A stretch of DNA of 64,000 nucleotides from an uncultured Sphaerochaeta sp. (lineage in GTDB: Bacteria > Spirochaetota > Spirochaetia > Sphaerochaetales > Sphaerochaetaceae): the NCBI RefSeq assembly GCF_963677075.1, contig NZ_OY781873.1:62001-126000 (forward strand). The letters are read 5' to 3'. Positions 55,763-64,000 of this stretch are shown here, piece by piece. The stretch's first letter is position 1; every line of letters begins with the position of its first letter. The position numbers and the translations under genes were made by a program. Below the pieces are notes generated by a model. It did no database searches. It was not told where the DNA came from and worked only from the letters and a program-made list of their open reading frames with translations.

Positions 55763-56240
55763 ACAAACTCCTATGAATTTCACTTGTATAAAGACACATA
55801 AACCTTTCCTTAGCGATATGCAAGGAATCCAGACAAATCAGAAAATGTAGAAGATTTCTTTTCTTTTATGGCGGTATATCGATATTTAATATATTACAAT
55901 ATAGTTTTTTAGTACTTCTAGGCACTAGCTTTGCTACACTTGTAGTCCACTTCATTGAATGCCTCATCAACTGAAAAATCACTCCGTACCAAGATACGGT
56001 CAGCAACGATGAACTCCATAATGCTCACAGTTAAAAAACAGCAAACAATGCTTCAGAACGTATGTCTTAAGCTATATTTAAGTATCTATACATATTTTTT
56101 TATTTGTCAATGTAGAGACCCAGTAATTTTTATGCAATACAGATTCTCAGTAAATCAAACGCTGGAAGTAGGCGTAATGATTATACCTTGAGCTCCAGAA
56201 TCTTCGCCTCGATTACGTCATAATGCATCGTAGTCCCCAG
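55763..56240. other. AT-rich intergenic region
   Basis: No convincing gene. A short minus-strand reading (55918-56019, starting MEFIVADRILVRSDF, 33 codons) looks protein-like but has no recognised family or strong ribosome site; it may be a fragment. The rest is AT-rich with frequent stops on both strands. Confidence 0.35.
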
Positions 56241-56319
56241 TATCGGATAGTATCGCTTATTATCCGATACAATAGAAATTATCCGATAATTCAAGGCTTG
56301 TATCCGATACTATCCGATA
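56241..56319. repeat. Cluster of five helically phased TATCSGATA repeats
   Basis: TATCGGATA at 56241 and TATCCGATA at 56261, 56280, 56301 and 56311. Starts are 20, 19, 21 and 10 bases apart, close to whole turns of the helix, so a protein could bind them on one face. The unit is nearly self-complementary. A short open frame (ATG 56354, MKAIEEQILCIRHNKHLQLK) starts 35 bases beyond but runs into the next gene on the other strand and is probably truncated or spurious. Confidence 0.75.
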
Positions 56320-56467
56320 ATTACGCTTCTGTAGGAATGGCTCTCATCCAAACATGAAAGCAATAGAAGAACAAATATTATGCATCAGACACAACAAACA
56401 CCTGCAGCTGAAGAAATCAGATGCAGGTATGAAGAGTTTTAAACTAATCGGTTATAGAGAATCGTAT

Positions 56468-57130
56468 CTACTTATAGGTTCCTGTCAGGACAAAATTACC
56501 ATTGGGGATATAGTTTGGATTGGGAGCCCCTGTATTGGGATCAATCACTAACCAGGTGAAAATGCCATCAACCTTTCCTCTTGCATTCACTCCTGCACTG
56601 TTCTCTTTCATGACCCAGTTCATGGCAATCTCAGCACCAAAGAGAGATCCTTTTACTGTTCCGTTGGCATCAAGGGTAGCCACAACTTCCCCTGTTACAG
56701 GATCAACGATGCTGATCACACTGTGGTTCGATCCCCCAATCGCAGTAGTAGCCTCATCGAGGTTATAGTTGGTTACATTACTCATGACAACCAGCTTGCC
56801 GTCCAAGAGGTCCCAATCAGAAGAAACGAGGCCACCATACTGGCCATAGGGCCCGAGATCCATGAAGCTGTAGAGTGTCTCTTCAATAGTCTTGTGGTGA
56901 TTACTGTTACCCATATCCAGCGTCACTACTGAGGTGAAATCCTGGAAGAGCTGGACAGAGGCAGTAAAGGAAACCGGCTTGTTATTCTTCAGAGCACGCT
57001 CAGAATCGAGGGGACTATCCATTTTTACCCCACGACTCGAGAGAGCAGAGGTATCCATAGCCATATCACAACCAGTGAACACACCAAGAAGCAGAACCAG
57101 AGAGACAACTAACATCAATGTTTTTTTCAT
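56468..57130 (-). CDS. Small lipoprotein of unknown function
   Basis: A 220-residue lipoprotein with signal MKKTLMLVVSLVLLLGVFTGC (lipobox FTGC, Cys21). The mature part has alternating hydrophobic beta-type stretches (VSFTASVQLFQDFTSVVTLD, GEVVATLDANGTVKGSLFG), as in lipocalin- or YceI-like barrels, but no family is recognised. ATG 57130 with AAGGATG is chosen over a start three codons earlier. It stands alone between the repeat cluster and the methyltransferase gene. Confidence 0.75.
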   Translation of the reverse strand: MKKTLMLVVSLVLLLGVFTGCDMAMDTSALSSRGVKMDSPLDSERALKNNKPVSFTASVQLFQDFTSVVTLDMGNSNHHKTIEETLYSFMDLGPYGQYGGLVSSDWDLLDGKLVVMSNVTNYNLDEATTAIGGSNHSVISIVDPVTGEVVATLDANGTVKGSLFGAEIAMNWVMKENSAGVNARGKVDGIFTWLVIDPNTGAPNPNYIPNGNFVLTGTYK

Positions 57131-57250
57131 TACACACATCCTTACAAATGTATTAATACGAATGTGTTAAAAGTGACCTATGACCTAGGTGGTTGTCAAC
57201 AAAATTCTACACATATGCCGCTAGTATGATAATAATATGAGGTTTTTAGC

Positions 57251-58003
57251 TTACACTTTCCCCTTGATGATCCCAATCGTCCCTACCATGAAAGGAGTCC
57301 TAAGGATGCTCGGAATTCGTTCAGACTCACCAAGATTGATAAACTCCACGGATTTCGCACCCCAACTGGAGAGCTTTTTCAGCATGGGATCAAGATTGCC
57401 AAACATCTTCTTGGTCAGGAATAGGTCTTGGAATACAAAGACTCCCCCATGCCTGAGAACACGGAAGGCTTCCTCCATCAGTTCTCTTCTATCCCTTAGT
57501 TCAATCACTTCATGAAACGTAAGGTTGCTCACCACCAAATCGAACTCATCATCTTCAAAGGGCAGCTCTACAATGCTACCTTCCTTGAAAGAGACTCTGT
57601 CAGAGACCCCTTCAATCTCAGCGTTTTGTTTGCAGATGGCCTTAGAAAATCTTCTGTATTCGATTCCGGTAACATGTGCCTCGGGGTACTTCTTCGCTAA
57701 ACGGATAGCCAGGGCTCCATTACCGCAGCCGATATCAAGGGCCTTGCCCTTGCCATTCCACGCTATCTCTTCGATGAGCATGGAATGGAGTTCTGCCTGT
57801 ATATCCTTTCCCTCAGGGGAGAACAGATGCCGCGCATAGACAAAATAGAGCATCATCAAGAGAAAAATTACGGGGAATATCATGATCCAGGAATAGAAGG
57901 CAGTAAGGACGGCAGTCCCCAATGCCAAAATCCCAGGAACTATGACCAGTTTAAGGGAAACCCAATTTCTATATATTGGTGTATCTGAGGTTGTGTTATG
58001 CAT
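57251..58003 (-). CDS. Membrane-anchored class I SAM-dependent methyltransferase
   Basis: A 250-residue protein. The first ~60 residues contain two hydrophobic helices (VPGILALGTAVLTAFYSWIM, IFPVIFLLMMLYFVYA). A class I methyltransferase domain follows, with SAM motif ALDIGCGNGALAIRLA near residue 90 and post-motif LPFEDDEFDLVVSNLTFHEV. The anchor suggests a membrane or lipid-linked substrate. The ribosome site is weak. There is no operon partner; the next gene diverges. Confidence 0.82.
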   Translation of the reverse strand: MHNTTSDTPIYRNWVSLKLVIVPGILALGTAVLTAFYSWIMIFPVIFLLMMLYFVYARHLFSPEGKDIQAELHSMLIEEIAWNGKGKALDIGCGNGALAIRLAKKYPEAHVTGIEYRRFSKAICKQNAEIEGVSDRVSFKEGSIVELPFEDDEFDLVVSNLTFHEVIELRDRRELMEEAFRVLRHGGVFVFQDLFLTKKMFGNLDPMLKKLSSWGAKSVEFINLGESERIPSILRTPFMVGTIGIIKGKV

Positions 58004-58083
58004 GGGAAAAGTCTACCATTTTAAAAGTTGGTTGTCATTGAAAACCAACCTTTTATGGCAATCACCAGGAGAAGGATAACTGT

Positions 58084-58884
58084 ATGGACACAACCACCCG
58101 TAATTTACTCGTACTTAAAATCCTTTCACTAGGGTTTCGAGCAAGAGACCTTGATACCAAGGAAATTGTTTCCGTCAAGACAAGAGCTTATAAGGTAGCA
58201 ATACTTGACACAGTGGTATTCCTTGAATCAAAACGGTGGCAGTTCAACCAGACTACCTACATCAGTGGAGAAGTCCAGAGCAATGCATTCTCCCTCGATT
58301 CCCTTGCAATTGAAGGTCATGACTATGATGAGGGCGAGAGCCACTCCACCACTGAGTACTATGAGAGGAACGAACTTAAGGGCCTTCTCGGTGCATGTCT
58401 GAAAGGCGGAAAGAGACCTTCCATCGAGTTTCATGACTACACAGGATACGGTTTTTATGGTCGGGACAGCGACCCTGTCTTTGAAGCTGCAGACAGCATG
58501 GATCCATCGAGACGGTATGACATCCTAACCAAACTCTGGGAGGAGTTCCCCCAATGTATCGATGCCTTGGCACACATCGCAAATCCCTATGTTTCCAGCA
58601 AGTTTTACTATAGAAATGCAGAGAACTGTTATCGTGCTGCCATTGCTATTGCAGAGAAGAAGCTGCCCCCCGATTTTGACGGTATAACGCTCTGGTCATG
58701 TCTGGAGAACCGCCCCTACCTAAGGGCATTACAAGGCTACTGTATATTGCTCTGGAGATTGGGTCGGTTTGCAGAAGCAGAAAAAATTGCATGCAAGGTA
58801 TTGCGTCGCAATCCCCCTGATAACCAAGGAGTGCGTTTCATTATTGATGAGATTCACAACAAGGAACCATGGACTGAGGATTGA
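58084..58884 (+). CDS. Conserved-looking cytoplasmic protein with TPR-like C-terminal half
   Basis: A 266-residue protein of unrecognised family. The N-terminal half is mixed alpha/beta (LDTVVFLESKRWQFNQTTYI). From about residue 145 helical pairs resemble TPRs (RYDILTKLWEEFPQCIDALA, FYYRNAENCYRAAIAIAEKK, GRFAEAEKIACKVLRRNPPD), similar in layout to ST7-like bacterial proteins. AGAAGGATAAC precedes ATG 58084. No signal peptide or membrane segment. Confidence 0.7.
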   Translation: MDTTTRNLLVLKILSLGFRARDLDTKEIVSVKTRAYKVAILDTVVFLESKRWQFNQTTYISGEVQSNAFSLDSLAIEGHDYDEGESHSTTEYYERNELKGLLGACLKGGKRPSIEFHDYTGYGFYGRDSDPVFEAADSMDPSRRYDILTKLWEEFPQCIDALAHIANPYVSSKFYYRNAENCYRAAIAIAEKKLPPDFDGITLWSCLENRPYLRALQGYCILLWRLGRFAEAEKIACKVLRRNPPDNQGVRFIIDEIHNKEPWTED

Positions 58885-58890
58885 TCATCG

Positions 58891-59397
58891 CTAATCACTA
58901 ATGACCAACATTCTCCCAAAAGAGATAATCTTCGGGTCATCAAAGGAGTATGATCGAATTCCCACCTCACCTGTTACAGAATAGGCATCAATGAACACCA
59001 GATCATCGTCAGTCACAGCATGACAGAGCGCCACATGGCTCACTACCCCATCCTCACCCATGAAGATAAGATCACCCCTCTCAGGTTCAAGCAGAGGGAG
59101 AGTATACTGATTTGCCATCGCACTGGCAGTGGTATCGTTAAATAGTAGCCGCACTGAGAAGCTCTCTGCTACCTCGTCATATATCTCAATTACCAACCCA
59201 GAACAGTCCACCCCACCGCCAGTATCGCTGTAGTGGCTTGCTCCACCCCATACATACGGCATCCCAATATATTGGAATGATATCTCATACGCCTTTTCTC
59301 TCATCTCCTCGCTTACTGGGACCGTATGTTCACCATCACATGAACTGCATAGCAGACTGGTTATCAGCAAGGATAAAGCAATCCTCTTCATAGCCAT
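58891..59397 (-). CDS. NlpC/P60-family lipoprotein, putative peptidoglycan endopeptidase
   Basis: A 168-residue lipoprotein with a short signal and lipobox LCSSC (Cys20). The NlpC/P60 core is present: GMPYVWGG, catalytic cysteine Cys65 in VDCSGLV and histidine His121 in GVVSHVALC. Such enzymes cleave the gamma-D-glutamyl-diamino-acid bond of cell-wall peptides in the periplasm. The start may be ATG 59397 or the ATG two codons on; neither has a good ribosome site. The gene converges on the TPR-like gene, six bases apart. Confidence 0.82.
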   Translation of the reverse strand: MAMKRIALSLLITSLLCSSCDGEHTVPVSEEMREKAYEISFQYIGMPYVWGGASHYSDTGGGVDCSGLVIEIYDEVAESFSVRLLFNDTTASAMANQYTLPLLEPERGDLIFMGEDGVVSHVALCHAVTDDDLVFIDAYSVTGEVGIRSYSFDDPKIISFGRMLVISD

Positions 59398-59488
59398 ATT
59401 CTATCACAACCACTGTCGCTAACCTTGTGCTATACTGAGAATAACCGAAAAACATCTCAGTACTGCTTGCCGAGAGGCGGTTCACCTT

Positions 59489-60670
59489 ATGAAAAAAAGG
59501 AGAACAGGATTCAAGCGTATGAAACACCACAAACACCTCACACTGCTCATCATTCTACTCCTCATTGCCACTTCTGTACTCTTTGCAGGACAATCCATCA
59601 CGACCCGCCACTTTACCTTCACTGTCCCCGATTCTATGGAGGTACAGGTAGCAGACTTGAAAACAGCCTTCTCTCTCCAGGCACAGCCGGGAGGGACCTA
59701 TACCTATACGCTGCAACCCAAGGGGATGAACACCAAACGTTTAAAACCGGCCAATTCTGCTAATAATACCATCACCTTGAAAGCTGAACGCCTAAGCCAG
59801 GAACGTGACAATGCAACATTCCGCACCCAGACGCTTGCCTTCAGTGAGGAAGAGCTCCTGGAGGCGTCAAAGGTATTTGAGGAAGCAACCAGAAGGTCTG
59901 AGGTAGTGAGGACGTGGTATGATCTATCCACTACTGAAATCGATGGGATGTTCGCATGGAAGTATGGCTATGAAACACTCACAGGAATCCATGCAGAGGT
60001 GTACATCATCCATGCCGGAGATACCCTTATCTCCATAACCACAAGATACACGAAAGATGAACAGACTATCTGGAAACCAGTCTTCGAGCAATTCCTTGCT
60101 TCAGGGATTTCTTTTCTGGATTCTCTGAAACCTAAGGAGGTACAAGACGATCCAGCAAGAGAAGAGGAAACAACTGCCTTGTACTCCTACCCTCTCTTCG
60201 GATCATCAGAAACTTTCCTCTGGGATGATGAGCCTGACTGGAGAAGCAGCTCTGTGTATCTTCCAGGGCAGGGAGGCAAGAAGGTTCATACCATCAAGAC
60301 TTCCACGGAAACGCTACAATCGAAAGGGTATTACTGCAAGGTATCAGCCATAGAAGGGCTTAAGGCTCTTCTCGCTTCAACTATCTCAAGACAGAACTAT
60401 TTGCTCCAATCAAAGAGGGACATAGAACAACAGCTTGAGAATAATACCAGTCTCAAAAACCGCGAAGTCCATAGGAATGAGATTGACTACGAGAACCGCT
60501 TCTATGTAATCACCTATACCTATGACTATCCCTATGGGGAGGAAGCTATCCATGGTGCCATGATCGTTAAGATCACCAAGGAGAATGTCATGTTGCAGGT
60601 AGAAGTTGAGTGGTTCGATCGAGGAGAAGCGTTGGCATCGGCCATCATTGAATCAATCATGACTGAATAG
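59489..60670 (+). CDS. Exported protein of unknown function (393 aa)
   Basis: An N-terminal signal (LTLLIILLLIATSVLFAGQS, about residues 17-36) marks it as exported. The mature part has two repeats of a beta-rich unit resembling PsbP/DUF1795-like folds (TRHFTFTVPDSMEVQVADLK; DTLISITTRYTKDEQTIWKP). A region with many Gln and Asn (LLQSKRDIEQQLENNTSLKN) follows. Start may be ATG 59489 or ATG 59519, which lies nearer the signal. It is divergent from the NlpC/P60 gene and no family could be named. Confidence 0.7.
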   Translation: MKKRRTGFKRMKHHKHLTLLIILLLIATSVLFAGQSITTRHFTFTVPDSMEVQVADLKTAFSLQAQPGGTYTYTLQPKGMNTKRLKPANSANNTITLKAERLSQERDNATFRTQTLAFSEEELLEASKVFEEATRRSEVVRTWYDLSTTEIDGMFAWKYGYETLTGIHAEVYIIHAGDTLISITTRYTKDEQTIWKPVFEQFLASGISFLDSLKPKEVQDDPAREEETTALYSYPLFGSSETFLWDDEPDWRSSSVYLPGQGGKKVHTIKTSTETLQSKGYYCKVSAIEGLKALLASTISRQNYLLQSKRDIEQQLENNTSLKNREVHRNEIDYENRFYVITYTYDYPYGEEAIHGAMIVKITKENVMLQVEVEWFDRGEALASAIIESIMTE

Positions 60671-60675
60671 CAGAA

Positions 60676-60709
60676 ATATGGCACGCATGGAATTCCATAC
60701 GTGCCATAT
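60676..60709. terminator. Long palindrome between convergent genes, bidirectional terminator-like
   Basis: ATATGGCACGCATGGAA (60676-60692) and TTCCATACGTGCCATAT (60693-60709) pair over 17 bases with one mismatch and no loop. It stands between the exported-protein gene and pckG, so it can end transcription from both sides. No long U-tract. Confidence 0.6.
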
Positions 60710-60745
60710 ATGATTTAGGTATTTTCAACCCGAACTACAGAGTGA

Positions 60746-62641
60746 TTAACCCTTGAAAGCGCCGGGAAGAATCAGATCACCATACTGCTCCTTGGCCTTG
60801 TTGATCTTAGCGATTGCTGCATCCCAGTAATCGAAGATCTCCTGGGGAGTATTCGGATCCATCTTCTTGTAGTAAGCCTTGGTCCTCTCGAGCTTATCAA
60901 CCCACTTGGTGCAGCGGAAAGTAAAGAGGTAGTCATACTTCTCCTTGGAGAAATCCTCATCAAGGTGTTCCTTGAAGAGTGCCTTCAGGTCCTCATAGAG
61001 AGGGATCTTACCGGTAGGAGTATCCAATGCTTCGTACTCACCATGTACACGACCTTCTGCCCAGTGCAGCCAAACCTTCTTGGCGAGCTTACTGGTCATG
61101 AACTTGCCGTTTTCATCACGCATGAAGTAGTTGTTGCTGAATACCTTGGGAACATCCTTCACACTCTCACCGAACTTGATATTGTTCATGGTGTAGGTGC
61201 CGAGAGGATAGGAGACAAAGTCCATGTTTGCCATCGGGCTGGGGGTGCGAACACCTTCCTGACCGAGGGTTGCACTGGTGGTCTCACTCTCGAGGGTAGC
61301 TGCCTTCAGCAAGATACCATCCTTCCAGTTCGGGGACTCTTCAACAGGAACGGTGATGTCACTGTCTCGTCCACCGTAGAGAACACCTTCAACCTTGACA
61401 CCGTCCTTGGCTTCAAAACCAGCCTTGTCGATGTTGTCCAGGTAGTCCAGACGCATGGTGTAACGTGCGTTACCATGAGCAACGCCAACTTCGTTGCCAT
61501 TTGCATCCTTCACGCCCTTCTTCCATTCACCAAAGTGGTTGCGGCCTTCCTCGGGAGCATCAACACCCATACCAAGCCAGTAAGGCTTGTTGTCCTTACC
61601 ACGAAGAACGTTGGAGAAGATAACTTCCTGGTCGATCATCAGGTTCTTGAAGATAACGGGGTCATCCTGCTCATTGACGTCTTTGATGATACCGAACATA
61701 CCAAACTCGACGTTAACAGCGCGGAACTCGCCGTTGATGTTTCTGAAATATGCAATGTCATCACCAACGATCTGCTCGCCGGGGATCATGGCAGTGGAGG
61801 TCTTACCACAAGCGGAGGGGTATGCACCACAGAAGTAGGTCTTGCGATCTTTCTTCTTGTCAACTGCAGCCATGACAAACATGTGCTCACAGAGCCAACC
61901 TTCCTGGCCGCTCTTGTTGATTGCAAGACGCATGGAGTGCTTCTTCAAACCAACGGAGTTACCAGCATACTGGTCGTTCATGGAGTATACGATGTTGTTC
62001 TGGGTGTCCATGTAGATTCTGCGGTTCTGCAGGTTTACAGTACAACCATTCTCATCAAGCTCACCAGCAGAGTGGATGAAACGGAAGAAATCATCCTTCT
62101 CATCGTCCTTCATGTTGAGGAAGTGGCTGTATGCAGTGCGGTACAGGATATTCTCGGAGTGAGCAACGTACCAGCTATCGGTGAACTGCACACAAGGAAT
62201 GGTGAACGGGCTCTGGGTAGGACCTTCAGAGTAGAACAACACAACTGCGTCCTTGCCCTTCATGATGCCCTTGGCAATGCCCATGATCTCACTGAGGCCT
62301 TCTTCATACTCGACGGAGTTCAAGGAAGCCATCTTATCCATGTTCTCTTTGTAGACCATGAAACGGGTGTTCTTCTTGTCGCGAGCCTGGTCGCCATAAC
62401 CGTCCCAGTGGATGGTCTGCTTGGAGTTTGCAAGAGGGTGCTCCTCGCCTTTAGCCAGAGCCTGTTCTCTTACATACTGGGTGTCTTTTTCACTGTCATC
62501 ACATACATAGATGGATTTGGGATCACAGTGCTCAGCGAAGGTTCCAACGAAGTCCATCACCTTGTCATTTTTCAAGGCTGCAAGCTTCTGGAAACTCTCT
62601 TCACTCATCTTTTCTTTTAGCAATGTTTCAAATTTACTCAT
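60746..62641 (-). CDS. pckG: Phosphoenolpyruvate carboxykinase (GTP)
   Basis: A 631-residue enzyme, the normal length of the GTP-dependent class. The kinase P-loop is GAYPSACGKTSTAMIPG with the reactive cysteine of this class. Metal/oxaloacetate residues lie in IVGDDIAYFRNINGE, and NYFMRDENGKFM is the later nucleotide region. Start ATG 62641 follows GGGAGAAAAT. It interconverts oxaloacetate and PEP; in fermenting spirochetes it probably works in the PEP-carboxylating direction or for anaplerosis. It is monocistronic, with a palindromic terminator downstream. The codon choice looks more biased than that of its neighbours, as expected for a highly expressed gene. Confidence 0.95.
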   Translation of the reverse strand: MSKFETLLKEKMSEESFQKLAALKNDKVMDFVGTFAEHCDPKSIYVCDDSEKDTQYVREQALAKGEEHPLANSKQTIHWDGYGDQARDKKNTRFMVYKENMDKMASLNSVEYEEGLSEIMGIAKGIMKGKDAVVLFYSEGPTQSPFTIPCVQFTDSWYVAHSENILYRTAYSHFLNMKDDEKDDFFRFIHSAGELDENGCTVNLQNRRIYMDTQNNIVYSMNDQYAGNSVGLKKHSMRLAINKSGQEGWLCEHMFVMAAVDKKKDRKTYFCGAYPSACGKTSTAMIPGEQIVGDDIAYFRNINGEFRAVNVEFGMFGIIKDVNEQDDPVIFKNLMIDQEVIFSNVLRGKDNKPYWLGMGVDAPEEGRNHFGEWKKGVKDANGNEVGVAHGNARYTMRLDYLDNIDKAGFEAKDGVKVEGVLYGGRDSDITVPVEESPNWKDGILLKAATLESETTSATLGQEGVRTPSPMANMDFVSYPLGTYTMNNIKFGESVKDVPKVFSNNYFMRDENGKFMTSKLAKKVWLHWAEGRVHGEYEALDTPTGKIPLYEDLKALFKEHLDEDFSKEKYDYLFTFRCTKWVDKLERTKAYYKKMDPNTPQEIFDYWDAAIAKINKAKEQYGDLILPGAFKG

Positions 62642-63115
62642 ATTTTCTCCCTATGGATAAGGTTATACCTAATCATTGCATGTATGGCCCGATTATTCAA
62701 CCACACCGGCTTAAAAACGACGTTTCCATAAAAAAAATGAGTTGTTTTATTGTGATAAAAAGCATATTTCTCTGTGTATTTTTGAATAAATCATCAACAT
62801 TACTATATAAATACTGGGAATCCATCAGTTTTGTACTTCTGTCGATTTTTACCTCATATATAGCTCTAAGCAGACTTTTCTGGGATTCTTCCTGCATAGA
62901 TTTGTCTTCTAAACCTACAAAAAGAGTATCAAAGGAGGGCAAGAATTCTGCAAAACGAACTCTCCATCCATAACAGAAATGGAGCGCTTTCACCTTAGCA
63001 ATAATGAGCATAGGAGCAATCGGAATAATGAGAAAATGGAGTACATCTGAATGTTAGTCGACATGTCGACCTACTTTCAAATCATTTAAACTCCGCTTCC
63101 AAAATCTTCCGGCTT
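62642..63115. other. Intergenic region upstream of pckG
   Basis: A 474-bp gap. Short readings on both strands (for example a 104-codon minus frame ending at 62697) have no ribosome site or recognisable sequence and are ignored. It contains the perfect 14-bp palindrome GTCGACATGTCGAC at about 63057-63070; its role is unknown. Confidence 0.4.
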
Positions 63116-64000
63116 CTACAAGAAACGGGCTGGCCGGACACACCACGGGGTAGTACTGCTCACAAATGTAGAATAAACGAATGTGGGAGAGAATTTTTGA
63201 ATGTACGCTGCGGTATCATTGAATTGTGTAGAGGTCCAATATAAGGAATCTTCCTGGAAAGTAGAGAGAGGATTGTATTGGTTGTGTAAAACCGTAACCA
63301 TCTCTTCCATCTCCGCCTTACTGGGAAGGAACCAGTCATCATACCCATTATGCACAAGGACAGATGCAAGACGAGGAGCATACTCATCAGTGGCTCCACC
63401 AGCAGCAACCAAATTCTCCGTGGAGAGCCTCCCAGAGCCTAGGTTTTGGTAGGTCTCTGTAGCTCCATAGCTGCCAAAGGGGAATTGGCTGGCTGCTGTC
63501 TCATAGCCAAGAAGGGAGCTATCACACGTGGCAGTCCCATCGCCCAGTACCCGTAGGTCGTCAGGAGCAGCTTCCAGGTATCGTTTCATCGGATAGTAGA
63601 GCTTCAATTGCTCTTGATCATCATAGATCTTCACATCTGCTATATATCCCTTGAAGGCTTGACGAATATTGGGATAGTCGCTCCCGATGCGAAGCTTTCT
63701 CCCCGTTGCATTGAGATACACATCATTTCCCGCACCAGGAACACCGTCATTCCTGTTTCGTACTAAATTGGTTACCTCAAATACATCAGAACCCGTTCCG
63801 TCTGCGTCCCCATCGTCAACGAACAGACGAATCGTCTGGTGCACCTCATCACGTACCCACTTTAAATGAATCCACTGATCCTTACGAACGTCATAGCTGT
63901 AGACAATGTCACGGGTTCCTCCGTCCCACCATATTCGGGGATTCCCATTGGTATATACTTCCCATCCCATGGTATGGGTATTCACAGCACCTGTGGTTCC
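63116..64000 (-). CDS. Large LamG/concanavalin-like surface protein, C-terminal part (cut by window edge)
   Basis: Open from the window edge (64000) to TAG/TAA at 63116, about 294 residues, so the start lies outside. The first half is a LamG-like beta-sandwich (IRLFVDDGDADGTGSDVFEV, GYIADVKIYDD). The second half is a Lcl/DUF1566-type domain ending DDWFLPSKAEMEEMVTVLHN and YWTSTQFNDTAAYIQKFS, a module common in secreted spirochete and Bacteroidetes proteins. It is probably surface-exposed or secreted; no catalytic motif is seen in this part. Confidence 0.8.
   Translation of the reverse strand, partial: GTTGAVNTHTMGWEVYTNGNPRIWWDGGTRDIVYSYDVRKDQWIHLKWVRDEVHQTIRLFVDDGDADGTGSDVFEVTNLVRNRNDGVPGAGNDVYLNATGRKLRIGSDYPNIRQAFKGYIADVKIYDDQEQLKLYYPMKRYLEAAPDDLRVLGDGTATCDSSLLGYETAASQFPFGSYGATETYQNLGSGRLSTENLVAAGGATDEYAPRLASVLVHNGYDDWFLPSKAEMEEMVTVLHNQYNPLSTFQEDSLYWTSTQFNDTAAYIQKFSPTFVYSTFVSSTTPWCVRPARFL

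Noticed and set aside
56354..56551. Plus-strand frame starting MKAIEEQILCIRHNK after the phased repeats
   Set aside because: The second half runs antisense through the 3' end of the lipoprotein gene; only a truncated remnant could be real, so it is mentioned with the repeats but not called a gene.
60965..62620. A 551-codon open frame on the plus strand opposite pckG
   Set aside because: It is the antisense of a highly biased, highly expressed gene; the minus strand encodes an unmistakable PEP carboxykinase with P-loop and full length, and the plus frame resembles no protein.
62697..63011. 104-codon minus frame upstream of pckG
   Set aside because: No ribosome site, no recognisable domain, and an equally long open frame overlaps on the other strand; treated as chance.
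63057..63070. Perfect palindrome GTCGACATGTCGAC
   Set aside because: It is symmetrical but isolated, with no second copy seen and no promoter context; one 14-bp palindrome may arise by chance.
1..64000. CRISPR arrays, tRNA or rRNA genes
   Set aside because: No regularly spaced direct repeats of CRISPR type and no cloverleaf or rRNA-like sequence were noticed; a covariance-model scan would be needed to exclude small RNAs.

Overview
The window looks like a free-living or gut-type fermentative spirochete, most like Sphaerochaeta. This rests on recalled gene content, not on a search: several periplasmic sugar uptake systems (TRAP, tripartite tricarboxylate, two CUT1 ABC transporters without ATPase genes), many lipoproteins with short lipoboxes, GTP-dependent PEP carboxykinase, GH38 mannosidases and BadF/ROK sugar kinases. 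Most of the window is carbohydrate or sugar-acid catabolism, arranged as discrete operons mainly on the minus strand.

Layout. 1-8741: a tripartite tricarboxylate transporter (tctCBA), a zinc alcohol dehydrogenase, and a DUF1537 kinase / class II aldolase / SAF-domain dehydrogenase set, divergent from a PrpR-type sigma-54 activator. Two sequences matching the -24/-12 consensus lie exactly where that activator would act. 9219-18542: an amino-sugar operon (MFS porter, CUT1 binding protein and permeases, intracellular GH9, SIS-domain protein, BadF-type kinase, ROK regulator), plausibly for chitosan-type oligosaccharides. 18764-21625: a gene graveyard with a transposase remnant, a near-identical but broken copy of the sigma-54 activator's 3' half, a frameshifted methyltransferase and a broken histidine kinase; an intact CPBP protease follows. 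22800-27672: a TRAP transporter with a DapA-family aldolase and a divergent AraC regulator. 27799-33358: two GH38 alpha-mannosidases behind a strong promoter with a perfect LacI-type operator. 34118-41742: a giant TPR lipoprotein, a PTS EIIA beside a CPA2 antiporter, and a SulP transporter.

41850-52872 is the most unusual locus: metallo-beta-lactamase hydrolase, GmhA-like SIS isomerase, ROK kinase, CUT1 ABC transporter, AGE-family epimerase, a deoxyhypusine-synthase-like protein of unknown role and a PfkB-kinase/HAD-phosphatase fusion. Genes are tightly coupled (ATGA and TGATG overlaps) and divergent from a LacI regulator. An 18/20 match to the operator in front of the mannosidases lies at this operon's promoter, so the two loci probably form one regulon. 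52929-64000 holds toxin-antitoxin debris, lipoproteins, a phased repeat cluster, a methyltransferase, an NlpC/P60 lipoprotein, pckG and a partial LamG-type surface protein.

A recurrent feature: all four solute-binding-protein genes are followed, within about 8-30 nt of the stop, by a perfect 13-15 bp inverted repeat, always before the membrane components. This suggests a general way of expressing binding protein above permease.
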